Assembly (NCBI GenBank): GCA_035771165.1
Contig: JAWNZC010000367.1
Location: 1,708,001 to 1,772,000, forward strand
DNA length: 64,000 nucleotides
DNA from: Paragorgia papillata
Lineage: Eukaryota > Cnidaria > Anthozoa > Scleralcyonacea > Coralliidae
Reading direction: 5' to 3'
The notes below the pieces were generated by a model. It did not search any database, was not told the DNA's origin, and saw only the letters and a program-made list of their open reading frames with translations. Position 1 is the stretch's first letter. The number at the start of each line of letters is the position of its first letter. The translations under genes were made by a program, and so were the position numbers. Positions 1-10,584 of the stretch are shown one piece after another.

Positions 1-96
1 CCTTCGCAGACGTTCTTATGGCTCGTTTACCTCCCCAAACTAACGTCTGCTCACCCGAGAGCTACATTCCATTCCCTTTGTGTACATGGGCCAATT

Positions 97-1364
97 TAGC
101 CTGCGTAGCTGGCGGTTTTTAAAAAGGGGTTGGGGTCTTGGTGAAGAAGCGGGTGAGGGCGAAGAAGCGGGCGAGCGAGAAAAAGCGGGCGAGGGAGAAA
201 AAGTGGGCGGGCGGAAGAGCGGGAGCTGGAAAAACCGCCTGCCTCAAAACCTGGTGTTTTTGAATATCGCCCCTAACTAACACATCCTAAATCTAATTAA
301 AACTAACCAATCATACGATAGTTTGTAATTCGATAGCTTGCACGTTGCTTTCAAAACAATCATAATAGTATCGTCTATCGAAAATCATTCAGGTGTGAAT
401 CTGTCAAACTTGTGTGCTTGTATACAAGCGGCGAATGCAAACTCCAACGGAAAAAGTAAAAAAAGGAAGAAAACCGAACGTTGAGAGTGCCAACGATTTT
501 TGCAGGTTATGTGAATGTTCCCTGAAAGTCAAATACGGTGATTTTGAGAAAATATCGTATATTTCAACTGAAAATCTCTTTAGACATTCAAAGGGCTGCG
601 AGGACATGCCGACGCTACAGGATTAACCTAGTGTTTTTGGTGGACAAGTCTTCCAATCAGTCTGAACGGGTTTGCAAGGCATGTGCGCGAAAGATAAGGT
701 ATGCCTGTGAGCTGTATAATTTAATCAAAAACAGTTTAAACGACTCAAAGTTTTCGCAAGACTCAGCAAATAAAGCGGATACAAACCACAACTCACCTGT
801 CAGCCCAACTAGATACAAGCGACAATTACCATCAAGTGTTTCTTCACCTGATCGTAGCCCACAAATTAAGAAAGGATTCAAAGCTAGCGAACGTATTAGC
901 AAAAGGAACACGTCGAGAAAAAGCTTAGCATTTGCGAGTATAACAAGCGCAGCAACTGCGCGATCAGCCATCGAGGATAACACTCCTAGGACTGACGAAA
1001 TCCTCGCAAGTTTAAGCGTTGACGAGGTGTTAGACACGAACACTACTCGGGTGAAAGTTCTCAAAATATTCAATGTTTCCAACGCTTTAACAACACACTT
1101 CTTTCACGGCCACGTTGATGACTATCAACGATTCAACGCCTCGCGTGAGCCAAAATCGTTTGATCACCGTGGTTTGATTGATGACAGCTATCGACAACAG
1201 CTTAAAATACTAACCAATCAGTATTTTCCGTTCACCAGTGGACGGGTAATTCAAAAACACCAGGTTTTATGGCAGGCGGTATTTCCAGCTCCCGCTCTTC
1301 CGCCCGCTTTTTCTCCCTCGCCCGCGAGATCCCAACCTCTTAAAACCGCCAGCTACGCAGGCTA
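97..1364. mobile_element. Mutator-like DNA transposon with long TIRs and 9-bp TSD
   Basis: Long terminal inverted repeats are visible: about 170 bp on the left (from TAGCCTGCGTAGCTGG) and about 120 bp on the right (ending CCAGCTACGCAGGCTA). The flanks carry a 9-bp duplication with one mismatch (gggccaatt at 88-96, gagccaatt at 1365-1373). Long TIRs plus a 9-bp duplication are typical of Mutator-like elements, which is the basis for the class call. The interior holds a broken zinc-finger ORF and no recognisable transposase core, so this copy is probably non-autonomous. It sits inside an older dispersed repeat whose uninterrupted relative is at 24.7-25.0 kb in opposite orientation. Confidence 0.7.
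435..1246 (+). pseudogene. broken Cys-rich zinc-finger-like ORF of the Mutator-like element
   Basis: Reading from the ATG at 435, the first frame encodes a Cys-pair motif (FCRLCECSLKVKYGDF) and stops near 626. An overlapping frame then carries a second Cys pair (VCKACARKIRYACEL) and a basic Ser-rich stretch, and runs on into the right TIR. The two Cys pairs look like halves of one small zinc-binding N-terminal domain separated by a frameshift around 590-640. The last part of the long frame (after about 1246) is TIR sequence, not protein. No DDE transposase residues can be identified. I do not recognise the gene; it may be the N-terminal piece of the element's transposase or an accessory protein. 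Confidence 0.45.
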
Positions 1365-1373
1365 GAGCCAATT

Positions 1374-1655
1374 AAATTACACCATTGTCGTGCTAAATAA
1401 TTAAAGCCGTGCTATGCTAGTGTTATGTGTAATTTGTTTAGTCGAAAGCTAATATTTTGAAAAGTTTAGCCTAGAACTTCACGAAATTTACGAAGAATAT
1501 TGTTTTGATTATGTTCTTGCTGCCTATGCAAACAAATAAGCGTGAAAGTCAGTGTAAAGCGTAAGAGCGTTAGGAGAAATTTAAGATTGTAAACAAAAGC
1601 TCAAAGGTGTTTACAGTTTTATAGTGTCTGAAGCGACTGCCCAAATTAGTTTACT
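1374..1655 (+). repeat. dispersed repeat, right half, interrupted by the Mutator-like element
   Basis: This segment matches the reverse complement of about 24700-24980 almost continuously (shared landmarks: accattgtcgtgct, tttagtcgaaagctaatatt, gcaaacaaataagcgtgaaag). Bases 1-87 match the continuation of the same repeat (acattccattccctttgtgt). The family therefore has at least two copies, and the Mutator-like element landed in this one. Confidence 0.7.
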
Positions 1656-2130
1656 TGAAAGCTAATATTTCGCTTACTATAGCTCAGAGCTTTACAAAAT
1701 TTACGAAGAATGGTATTATGAATATGTTCTTGCTGGTCGTGTAAATAAATCTGTGCGAAAAGTTTTAAAAAAGCTACAAGTGTCGGCGAAATGTATCTAG
1801 TGGATAATAAACTATACGACCATATCTGTCTAGCAACCTCAATGTTATTCAGCTCTGGTTATACAGCTTCATATTCCATGCAGTACGTGGCGGTTTTAAC
1901 TTTATTTCATGTACATGTACATCAACTTATTGATTCCATTTACGCAAAATTTTTACTAAATTTTAAGCAATAATTTTCGAAATATTGGTTCAAACTTCAA
2001 ACATTGAAACGGCAGCTCAAGGTCGGAGGTCAGGTTTCCAGATATTGGAAGTCTGACTCTGATTGGTCAACAATTGGAAAGGAATTTACTGCTCGGGTTA
2101 GTTGAAGGGAGTGAGAACGAACCCGAACTG
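1656..2130. other. no gene; diverged duplicate of the preceding repeat
   Basis: Bases 1656-1770 resemble 1437-1560 (gaaagctaatatt, tttacgaagaat, atgttcttgct), so this is an old tandem duplication of part of the repeat. The remainder shows no coding or structured signal. Confidence 0.5.
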
Positions 2131-2413
2131 ACGGCTGCGAAGAAGACTAGCAGAGGTGCCGGCGAGCGAGAAGGCGAGAAAAATAAGGGCCTGAGGAAAC
2201 TCTTAACAAAACTGTGGGGACTCCGTCCATCTCATGGACGGGAGCTCTGATTGGCTGACTAATTGAAGTAAGGAATTTGATTGGTTCATTCAGATAAACA
2301 ACTTGCTCAAAGGTGCACCGTCAAGGTGCACACCGTGACAAGGTCATCGCCATTTCTTGAATGTGTTTATCGTGTACGTTTCTGTGACCAATTCATTCAT
2401 TTAATCATTTATT

Positions 2414-2670
2414 ATGTCGGAAAATCAAACCATAGATGGATTTTTCAAAACCGCTTTGTTAAATTCATTGACACATTTCGGCTAGGAGTCTTTGAAACCA
2501 GAACAAACGACGTGCATTCGAAGGCTCGCTGTTGACAGCCAAGATGTCTTTGCTATTTTGCCACTGGTTTTGGTAAAAGTCTGATATATCAGATATTGCC
2601 ATTTGTGTTCTCTGAACTTCATCGACTTCAACGTGGCACGGTGAGGAATTTCGTTGTAGCAGGTGGAGAC
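2414..2670 (+). pseudogene. RecQ-like DNA helicase pseudogene, N-terminal part
   Basis: From the ATG at 2414 the frame gives MSENQTIDGFFKTALLNSL, meets an in-frame TAG (about 2483), then continues SLKPEQTTCIRRLAVDSQDV followed by FAILP. At the Walker A region a one-base loss shifts frame: PTGFGKSLIYQILPF is readable in the next frame from about 2561. The motif 0 glutamine context (LKPEQ) and motif I (PTGFGKS) are characteristic of RecQ-type SF2 helicases, which unwind DNA 3' to 5' using ATP. Only the first domain start is present; helicase motifs II-VI are not found downstream, so this is a dead fragment or a first exon of a decayed gene. It lies between inverted repeats, suggesting that a transposon moved it. 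Confidence 0.6.
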
Positions 2671-3111
2671 CTTGCGAAAAGCAGTCTATTTGGGTCCTTC
2701 GTTCGATGATCAGGGACCGCGATGGCTACTGAAGGCGAAGCCGATGCGAAAGTCCAAGTTGTTTATGATATGGCAGTGCTGAGCAATGGTTGTCAGAAAA
2801 GTGGACCCGTAAGTTACAAAATGGGAATCTCGGAGCAGTTAGTCTTAGTTGTGGATGACTGAGTTTATACGGTTGAGACGTGTTTATAATTATGTATCAA
2901 TATATTAAATGGCCTACCTGCATTCTAAAATTTAAATTCTAAAACTGTATAAAATAATTCCCAAACTATTGCGTTTGTTTTTAATATAAAACATCAATAT
3001 CCAGTCGATCGTTTTCTCTAACGTTCTAGCCTGTGCTACAAAATTGTATATTTTATTAATTTAGTCGAAACTATATCAAGACGGCGGCTATCAAATCGTA
3101 TTATTATGTCA

Positions 3112-3143
<32 letters not shown>

Positions 3144-3372
3144 AATCTCAAATTGTCAAATTTCTCGGTTTCTTATCGTATTTTCCAATTCTTCGACTTC
3201 TTCTCTAGATCGGGTCTGTATTTATTGCAAGTCTACCTAGACTAACCAGACGCGGAGAAAGACTATATATTTCTGTGGGATGAAATCAAAATATACGCTT
3301 TGTTCTTTTGACAACACATGTCAATCATATCTGGTTAATTTTTAAAAATAACTAAGTGGGCGGAAGACGGTT
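2671..3372. other. no gene; AT-rich spacer with a TA microsatellite
   Basis: Apart from an uninterrupted (TA)n tract at 3111-3139, nothing recognisable is seen. A short stretch after the RecQ fragment (2690-2810) might be decayed coding sequence, but no frame could be supported. Confidence 0.4.
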
Positions 3373-3450
3373 TAAATAAGAGTTTCCTCAGGCCTTTATT
3401 TTTCTTGCCTTCTCGTTCGCCCGCACCTCTGCCCCCCCTGCCGGGTTTAG

Positions 3451-4162
3451 GGAAGGCGGGAACAAATAAAGGCCTGACATTCAGGTTATTATTGAGTAAA
3501 CAGTATATACGTTTAATATCTGTGGCTTTTATGTGTCGATGTAAACAGCATGCATATTTTCGTGTCCTGCGCGACTCATTCATTCTGCCTGTTCATGAAC
3601 AAACCTTCGTTGTATTTCTCTCGTATATTCTGGAGAATTTTTTAAACAGTTTTCAGATTTGAAGGTCTTATCTCAACTTTACACTGCGATTCATTGACAC
3701 AACAACCACGGTGCCGCGGTTCCGAAATCGCTTAAAACGAGGCTGTTGCATGGGCTGTAGGCTGTTGTGCTGTTGATGTTTCGCGCCTGATTTGGTAAGT
3801 TATTACTTTTAAACTAGCTTTGCCTTTGGCCAAAGTGTTGGCTGCTGTTCCAAGTAAGTTTCTTATATAGTTGATCAGTGGTGTGCTAGCTTGACACAAC
3901 CACAAAATAGGACCATGACTCTGTCAATTTTCGAAGTGATCGAAGACTCCAAGTCTATAAACTCCATATACGGAAAGTATTGCGCAATTTTGTGACCCCA
4001 ACCCCCCCTCCCCCCCCCCCCCCCTCCCTTTGCTTGTACAGCAAATACAAACGAAAACACTTCACTAACTTCAAGCTGAAAACACTAATAACATAGAAAA
4101 ACATTTACTGAAATTAAACAATGCCACTTGTAGTCCAACAAGTATACTTGTGTCACACGTAC
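3451..4162. other. no gene; low-complexity C tract
   Basis: No supportable ORF. A near-pure C run lies at about 4000-4025. The segment just after it (ctttgcttgtacagcaaatacaaacgaaaa) resembles the tail of the SINE at 4163-4345, so a second, truncated SINE tail is likely. Confidence 0.4.
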
Positions 4163-4345
4163 AATGGATGGCTCAATAGTGTGAGAGCGTCCGGCTGGCA
4201 TTCGGAAGGTTGTCTGTGGGTTCGACTCCCATCTGGAACTCAGAGTTTTACAGCTTGTGCAGCAAAAACAAACGAAAAAACTGTACAATTATTACTACCC
4301 ACCTTTGCATGTTTGGGTCATTTAGAGATGCAACACACTTTCAAG
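4163..4345 (+). repeat. tRNA-derived SINE
   Basis: The head has a D-arm/A-box-like stretch (tggctcaatagtgtgagag), a five-pair anticodon-like stem, and a perfect B box (ggttcgactcc at 4219-4229) in a five-pair T-arm-like hairpin. The acceptor stem does not pair, so it is not a working tRNA. A non-tRNA body follows to about 4345, as expected of a Pol III-transcribed SINE. Confidence 0.6.
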
Positions 4346-4690
4346 TTGAAACGTTTTAGTTGAGAATTTTAAGATTTGGTTTAATTGTTAAGCACTTACA
4401 TTAATTTCTAATAAACAGGAGCGTTTAAGTTTATTGCTTGATACTGAACTGACTCATAAATCCGAAAGTCCAACAATATATTGTTCATCTTTAGCAGTGT
4501 TTATCTTCTTATAAACGGCCTTCTTGAAACCCAATAAGAGCTAGTAGTGTTTTAAATACCATAAAAGTAATATTTGTGTTTTAGTATATTATTAACAGTG
4601 TATATATTAAACTAAATTTGTTAACTAAACAACAAACCCCAAGGTCCAACAATATTTTGTTTGTTTGAGATCTCTAAATTCTTCAAATTT

Positions 4691-4915
4691 TCAGCGAGGA
4701 CAACGATACTTTGGATCTCCTGGTGTGCAGTTAGGTGGAATATCTTCGTACCCTTTCACGTTAGCCACGAAATCATGCACTGGTCCAACGTTTTCTTTCA
4801 GCCATCCTTTTCTTACATTCAGGTTAGGATTTGCTTCGTTCTTTACTGGCAAAACCAAACAAGCGCACAGACCTAGCAACAGCAAAATGCCAACACTATT
4901 CCTTTCCCAAATCAT
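4691..4915 (-). CDS. small secreted peptide, family copy 1 (unknown function)
   Basis: A 74-residue protein begins at a proper ATG (MIWERNSVGILLLLGLCACL). Residues about 7-22 form a hydrophobic signal-peptide core with a likely cleavage after the LP or shortly beyond. The mature part of roughly 50 residues has a basic/Trp patch (RKGWLKENVGP), a charged middle, and a C-terminal Cys pair spaced C-x8-C near the end (NCTPGDPKYRCPR). This copy is the most diverged of the group. A TATA box lies 75 bp upstream of the start (4990-5000). I recognise no known family: not the eight-Cys SCRiPs, not Kunitz, not ShK. Secretion is inferred from the signal; a host-defence, signalling or venom-type role would be a guess. 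Confidence 0.75.
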   Translation of the reverse strand: MIWERNSVGILLLLGLCACLVLPVKNEANPNLNVRKGWLKENVGPVHDFVANVKGYEDIPPNCTPGDPKYRCPR

Positions 4916-4987
4916 CTTTGTCTTCTTTTTTTCACAGTGGGAAAGACAACACCAAATTGCTACTATTCTGCATGGATAGTTTCAGAC

Positions 4988-5000
4988 CCTTTTATATATT
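4988..5000 (-). promoter_or_regulatory. TATA box of peptide copy 1
   Basis: Read on the minus strand the sequence is aatatataaaagg, a strong TATA box, 75 bp upstream of the ATG. It is followed by a ctgaaa element that is also found in the same place in copies 2 and 3. Confidence 0.65.
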
Positions 5001-5689
5001 CTCTGATCATCGTTAATTACGGACCAGGTGGTAAAACGTGTTGATGATATACGTTATATACTATATGATTAATGTCATGTATCAGACATAGTTTAACGCT
5101 ACTCTATTGCTTAAACGTTTTTGAACGTATTTTAAAAGGTTACTGTTTATGACTCATTTACAGTAATTTTTAAGCTACGCCTTCAAAAATGTTTAAGCTA
5201 GAGCAGAGTTAAACTTCAACTGGCTGCGTTTGGAATTTATTTTTTCATATAATGTTTAGTAGTACATTTTAATTAGCTGCATCAAATCGGCTTGCATTAG
5301 CCGCAATCTTACAAGAGATCTATATTTACAAGACAGACAAAGGAAGGGTATATACTATAGTCATAACATGATTTAGCTAAGCTGCTGTTTTAATATTGAC
5401 CAAACTTGTAATGATTGCACCAAAACATAATTATAGAGATGAAGAAAAGTAAAAAAAAAATTACTAAGCGTCACCCTCGTTAACGATCTTCCCTTCAAAG
5501 GAAACAGTAAACGGATGGCAAACTTTTAAAGGCAACCGTTTAAACGCTATTGGCTAAGCGTTTAAACGGTTTTGGTGAAGCAATTTAAACGATTTTGGCC
5601 AAAAGAATAGTGCGAACTTTTCATTTTTTGATTGGCTTTGGAATATTCGGACTATAGATAAAAATAATTAAAGCAAATTGAAAAGGTGG
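5001..5689. other. no gene; contains a GTTTAAAC palindrome
   Basis: No coding signal. A perfect 13-bp inverted repeat (ccgtttaaacgct / agcgtttaaacgg) with a short spacer lies at about 5538-5571, with a third gtttaaacg-like motif just downstream; probably a decayed foldback element. Confidence 0.45.
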
Positions 5690-5776
5690 TAAACTGCCGA
5701 GATTAGTTTTACTAATGAAATACTAACATTTCGAGTGGAGCTGTTGATCAGAGTTAAAGCTAATCTCGGCAGTTTA
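5690..5776. mobile_element. 87-bp foldback MITE
   Basis: Perfect 16-bp terminal inverted repeats (taaactgccgagatta and its complement) flank a short unique centre. Too short to code; a hairpin-type MITE. Confidence 0.65.
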
Positions 5777-7738
5777 TCACATATTTACTTTACTCTATAT
5801 CCAAAACAATGTCTACGCGCAAGCATGCGGCATTCTACTTTTTTACACATAGATAAAGAAATTAGCTCGCCGCTGTTCAACTACCTCACAAAAAACCTTA
5901 TATGGTAATAATTTACAGTAAAAGCCCGTATATAAGAATCTAGGTTTTAATGTTTTTCCAAGTTAGCCTAGAAAGGTTCTTATCTATTTGGTATCTATAC
6001 TACTGCAACTACAGTGCCTGTACTCTACACTGGTAATTGATAACTCATGTTACTACTATTGATAAGAGTCTAAACTGTACTCATTGAAACTATAAATCTA
6101 TAATCAGTGTTATTTGTGTACAGTATATCAATTTTTTAATGTTGAAATTACAAGAGATTGAAAGATGTTATTTATCTTTTGAACTAATGGCCCTAAATTG
6201 CGATTTTTACATGCAACAGCTGCTAGTGGCACGATGCGTTTAAATGTATGTTTTTTTGTGGTGCTATGCTTCACTTAGCATTTACTTAACGCGCTGTTAA
6301 GCCTCTCTTCCTGTCATTGCAGCTATAGCTACGAGTACTTGCATCCAAGTACCCATAAAGAGAAAACAAGTTCTTCTAGTTGTTTTTAATTAGGTATTAT
6401 TATTAAGTACTCGTGAGGAGCTGCGAGTCAGTTTCTGCCATGATTGAATGAGGCTTAACACTGGGCAATTTTTCTCGCAAGGTCCTTGGCAGTGATGCTA
6501 GAAAATCGCCTCGTGTGACACTTGTAGTTTGAAATATAGTTACATTTCAGTTATCTCGACTCCATAGCGTACATCTGAAATCCTAGAGCAAATATAGCAA
6601 TGTATTTTTTAGAAAAGAATGCGTGGCAAGTTGCAAGAAAAGTTACGTCGTGTAACAGCGCTTTTATTAAACACTTATCGTTTGTGTTTAGTGTTCGTAA
6701 AATTATAAAACTCATGACAAATGTATTTTTTTAATGTATTATGTATTTTCATTCTAGATTGTTTAATTAATATAGTGTTAACACCTTTGCCTGTTGCAAC
6801 ACGAGTTATTGATTACAGTGGCACCTCTGCCGGAAAATACTAGATAACTATATCTTCACGGCAAAATTGTCATTTCTAACCAAAAGAAAGAAATTGTTGC
6901 AAAATTCTTATTGTAAGCAATAATTTACTTAAAACTAGAAAAAAATCAAGAACATTTTACTAACCCGAAATCAATTTTACTTCAAACAAGAAGATATTTT
7001 TTAAGAAAGAAGTAACTGAGAAGTAAATTTACACCTGCTCGAATATCATGTTGGAGAACAAGTTGAACTTCGTATTAAACTGTCGTCCTTTCTATAGATT
7101 GTAAAAACACTGGATAAGTCACGTGGGATGTTTGAACCTTTTAATATTTAGGTTGCCGTTTACTGTAAAATGGTTAGGAAACTTAGTTGAAAATTGTGAT
7201 ATCACGAATGGCGGGAGTATGATTGTAAGTTACTTTCTAAGTAACATTTTCTTTGAATTCTTCTTGATCTCTCATTTAGATAACTATGTTGACATTTCAA
7301 ATGGTTTTATCGCCTTATAAACTTGCCTAAGCCATAAACGAGTGTTGGAGGTAAACGTTGTTAATATTTGTTTTGATGTATTCTGTGTTGTTGTGAAGAA
7401 ACTGGCTTCACAAAAAAGAACTTCGCTTTGCTTGGAATTTGTGATGCATGTAAGAACGTAGTAAATCTTTTTGTTACATGAGTATTCTAATAAATGGGCA
7501 TTTTATCTTAATATGGTTTTATCTTAATATCTACAGACAGTTCGTTTTAAGCTGTATCATTTCTAAACTAAACGTAAGGGCTTTTTAAACTCATCAATTT
7601 GAACTAAGTTGTCATGCTCACGCCATCAAGTTTCCTATCCAGTCATTTTACTATATCTCAGCATGCTTCAAGCATGCAAGTGGTGCATAATGTCTTGGAG
7701 AAGTTGTTTGGTGACATCAAGTGTAGGCAGCTGGCATC
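5777..7738. other. no gene recognised in about 2 kb
   Basis: AT-rich sequence on both strands without a supportable ORF, TIR pair or tandem array. The short open frame at 7123-7320 has no recognisable motif or coding character. Confidence 0.4.
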
Positions 7739-7890
7739 AAGCTGGATTTCCACTGGACGTAAAATATGGCGCGCTCGACTTTTCTATTGTATAAATTGAA
7801 TAGTTTTCTACTTCGTTCCACATGGAAACTCACAAGACAGAAGAAAAAAGTCGAGCGCGCGACATTTTACGCCTAGTGGAAATCCAGCTT
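7739..7890. mobile_element. 152-bp foldback MITE
   Basis: About 45-bp inverted repeats, starting aagctggatttccact and ending agtggaaatccagctt, enclose about 60 bp of AT-rich spacer. The GC-rich core of each arm (gcgcgctcgac) is conserved. No target duplication could be assigned. Confidence 0.75.
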
Positions 7891-8800
7891 AACAGGCTTG
7901 TGAAATGAATGCCGTTCAAGCATGTCTATAGTAATTGGTGCGTGGCATAAATTTTGGCTCACTAGCTGAGACGACTGCTTTTGCCAAAATATATTTTTAA
8001 CTATAACTAACAAAGATTAACGCTTTTACTCAACTGCATGGATGATTTAGGTCGAAATTTAACCTATTATCAAACCAGCTTAATTCACATCAGCTCATGC
8101 TCACATTATAGCAAACCGACACAGTGAAATCGAGAAGAAAAGAAATCAAATCATAATCATTGTCTGATATATGTCTTGTCTTAACATGCATCCCGTATCA
8201 GTTTTACGCTGCGCTGTTGAGTGTTGACCACTATGCATATCTACAGCAAGATAAAAATATCATGACTATTAGCAAGATGCGCATTTTCGATTAACGCCAG
8301 CTGCCATGCACACCACAGTGTTGGTCTAATTTTCTCAACCTCGTTAGTAATTTATAAGATAAAAACAAAGGAGTTCAATACCGATCGAGACGGAGTTTGC
8401 GTATGTCATCAAACGCTTGCAAAAATTAAGCCAACTTTCACCTCAACTAACTTATAAAATATACTTATTTATCTGTGAAGCAATCAGTGAAACACTCAAA
8501 ACTTATGTTTCCTATCAATTATCAAAACACTTCGAAGTCGGTTTTGCCTTCCTTTTTCAACACACTTCTCGGTGTTTGATGTACTATTTCAAAAACGAGT
8601 TCAAGTGTTTGATTACGGTATCAAAACATGAAACAGCAACAACTTTCCAAATGTTAGTTGTTGGACGTTCTTAATATACAAATTGCACTGTTACATTTTT
8701 GTTTATGATTTTTCCATGTAGCAGTAGCTTTAGGAAAATTTGTGGCCAAGTCAATTCGAGATATTCTAGTTACACGTGCTTAACGATTTACTTTACATTC
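7891..8800. other. no gene recognised
   Basis: AT-rich sequence. An 85-codon open frame at 8417-8674 lacks motifs and contains repeated caaaacac-type words, so it is more likely repeat-derived than a gene. Confidence 0.4.
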
Positions 8801-9160
8801 GTTCGTTGTTGGCTTGTTCGTTGTTTGTTTGTTTGTTTGTTTGTTTGTTTGTTTGTTTGTTTGTTTGTTTGTTGGCTTGTTCGTTGTTTGTTTGTTTGTT
8901 TGTTTGTTTGTTTGTTCGTTCGTTCGTTCGTTCGTTCGTTTGTTTGTTTGTTTGTTTGTTTGTTTGTTTGTTTGTTTGTTTGTTTGTTTGTTTGTTTGTT
9001 TGTTTGTTTGTTCGTTTTGACATTCATTCATTCATTCATTCATTCTTTTCTTCCTTCCTTTCTTCCTTCCTTCTTTCTTTCCTTCCTTCTTTCCTTCCGT
9101 CCTTCTTTCGTTCCTTCTTTCCTCCCTCCCTCCATTCATTCACTCATTCATTTCTCAATT
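8800..9160. repeat. (TTTG)n / (TTCG)n / (TTCA)n / (TTCC)n compound microsatellite
   Basis: About 200 bp of TTTG repeats interrupted by TTCG blocks pass into TTCA, TTCC and TCCC repeats. All open frames across it encode artefactual CLFV or NKQT repeats. Confidence 0.95.
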
Positions 9161-9419
9161 TTTTCTTCATTGTACATTTTCTTGTTTTCTTGAAGGAAGT
9201 TGCAAAGTGGAGAGTACTAACGTGATGATGGTGTCACTTAAGTAAGTTTTATATAGTTTTATTGTTGTTTTAGTAGTTAAAATTCTTTCTGTTATGTCAG
9301 CCCCTTTGGCTTATTTGATGCGTCAATTCAAATTCAGATCTTGTGCAGTTAAACTAAGATGAAAGAACTCGAATACTTAGAAGACTATGTTGATTTACGA
9401 CATTTGCTGGATATTTCAC

Positions 9420-9870
9420 ATTTGTTTAAAAAATTTACTGAACTTTGAGTTTGTTGTGTGGTTACTCGTCTGAGTAGAATGTTGCAAAGTCTTTATTTGC
9501 ACAGTCTAGAACTTAACTATATAAGTGAATTTTACTCATTTTTGTGTGAGCAAAATCTACTCATCGTTGAGTTGGTTGTCCAGTCACTCAAAATCTGAGT
9601 AAACTTTTAATATTACTCACAATTTTGAGTTGAATACATCTACCTGTGCTCAAAGTAAACATAAACTTGTCTTTTACTTGCATGGTGAGTAAATTTTACT
9701 CAGTTCGGTTGAGTAGAATTTACTCACAATATATTTTTAACTCCTACAAGGAGTAATCGTAATTATATGACTAGTGATTGAGTAGAAACTTCTTAACTCA
9801 CATTTAGAGTAATATATACTCTGTATTATAAGTGCAGCTACGTATTTACTCAAAGTTGAGTAAATTAAGT
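9420..9870. repeat. cluster of TTTACTCA / TGAGTAAA inverted motifs
   Basis: Within 450 bp the words tttactca, gagtaaa and close variants occur some twenty times on both strands at irregular spacing, with unrelated AT-rich sequence between. The spacing is too irregular for a satellite or CRISPR array; a decayed nest of foldback units is the likeliest reading. Confidence 0.6.
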
Positions 9871-9984
9871 CGAATTCAAAAATACTTTGCCGTCCGGTAT
9901 ACACCATAACTAAACATGATTCTGCTCGTTAATCGTGGGTCAAAATAACTCCACGATTTGTACGCCAATATAGAAATCATTTTA

Positions 9985-10115
9985 GCTTCCTTGATTGAGA
10001 TAAAATAATCCCAGAACCTGGGCGTAGGGCCGAAGTCCCGGAGTCTGGGAGAGGGTGCTAATCTCGGCATGCGTGGAGTTCATTTTACACACGTGTAAAA
10101 AAAGCGAAGGAGATG
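9985..10115. repeat. dispersed repeat, second copy at 47.1 kb
   Basis: This stretch (ctgggcgtagggccgaag, agggtgctaatctcg, catgcgtg, tttacac) matches 47115-47232 over more than 100 bp. The 47-kb copy continues into a longer repeat; this one is truncated. Confidence 0.7.
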
Positions 10116-10199
10116 TAATATGGTTAATAAATAATATAATAATAGTTATAAATAATACATAATATAAATATATATATATATATATAAGTAATATTTATA

Positions 10200-10284
10200 A
10201 ACCGCGCAGGAGGGCTTTATCGGATATAAAACACGAGGCGATAGCCCAGTGTTTTAGAGCCGATAAAGCCCGTACTGCAAGGTT
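10200..10284. repeat. hairpin repeat
   Basis: Imperfect inverted arms (gggctttatcgg ... ccgataaagccc) form a hairpin of about 80 bp next to an AT-rich tract. Confidence 0.5.
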
Positions 10285-10477
10285 TTTAAATGGCTTCTAA
10301 AAAGAATCACTTCATACGTTCATTGGCGTAGTAATTTTGAAAATTAAGCTTATCTCAGCCGTTAAAAACCAGCGAGAAACTTAGAGCGAGTCTATATCAC
10401 ATATATAGATCCGATACGCCCATGATTTTTCTTTGTGTTTTCCTCATGAATTATTAATGAATTTTAGAAATATATTT

Positions 10478-10584
10478 AACAGTTATACCATGAGCTCGAG
10501 TTGTATATGAGCTCATAGCCAACGAGGCGCTTCGCCGAGTTGGCTATTAGTTCGTATACAAGGAGAGCGAATGGTATAACTGTT
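10478..10584. mobile_element. 107-bp foldback MITE
   Basis: Outer 14-bp arms (aacagttataccat / atggtataactgtt) enclose an inner hairpin (gccaacgaggc ... gagttggc). A compact palindromic MITE. Confidence 0.65.

Larger units (their letters stand above)
2130..3450. repeat. inverted repeats bracketing the RecQ-like pseudogene
   Basis: About 75 bp at 2135-2210 (containing cgagaaggcgagaaaaataa and gcctgaggaaactctta) recurs as its reverse complement at 3373-3450. The arms enclose about 1.2 kb with the RecQ-like fragment and a (TA)n tract at 3111-3139. They may be TIRs of a mobile unit or two insertions of one repeat; no clear target duplication was found. Confidence 0.5.

Noticed and set aside
4163..4240. 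tRNA gene (Ala-like GGC anticodon loop, perfect B box)
   Set aside because: The acceptor stem does not pair and the variable region is too long; it continues into a SINE body.
8699..9225. Long open frames encoding CLFV, FLPS or NKQT repeats
   Set aside because: They are translations of the TTTG/TTCC microsatellite in several frames; no frame-specific conservation.
9420..9870. CRISPR-like or satellite array
   Set aside because: Motif spacing and orientation are irregular.
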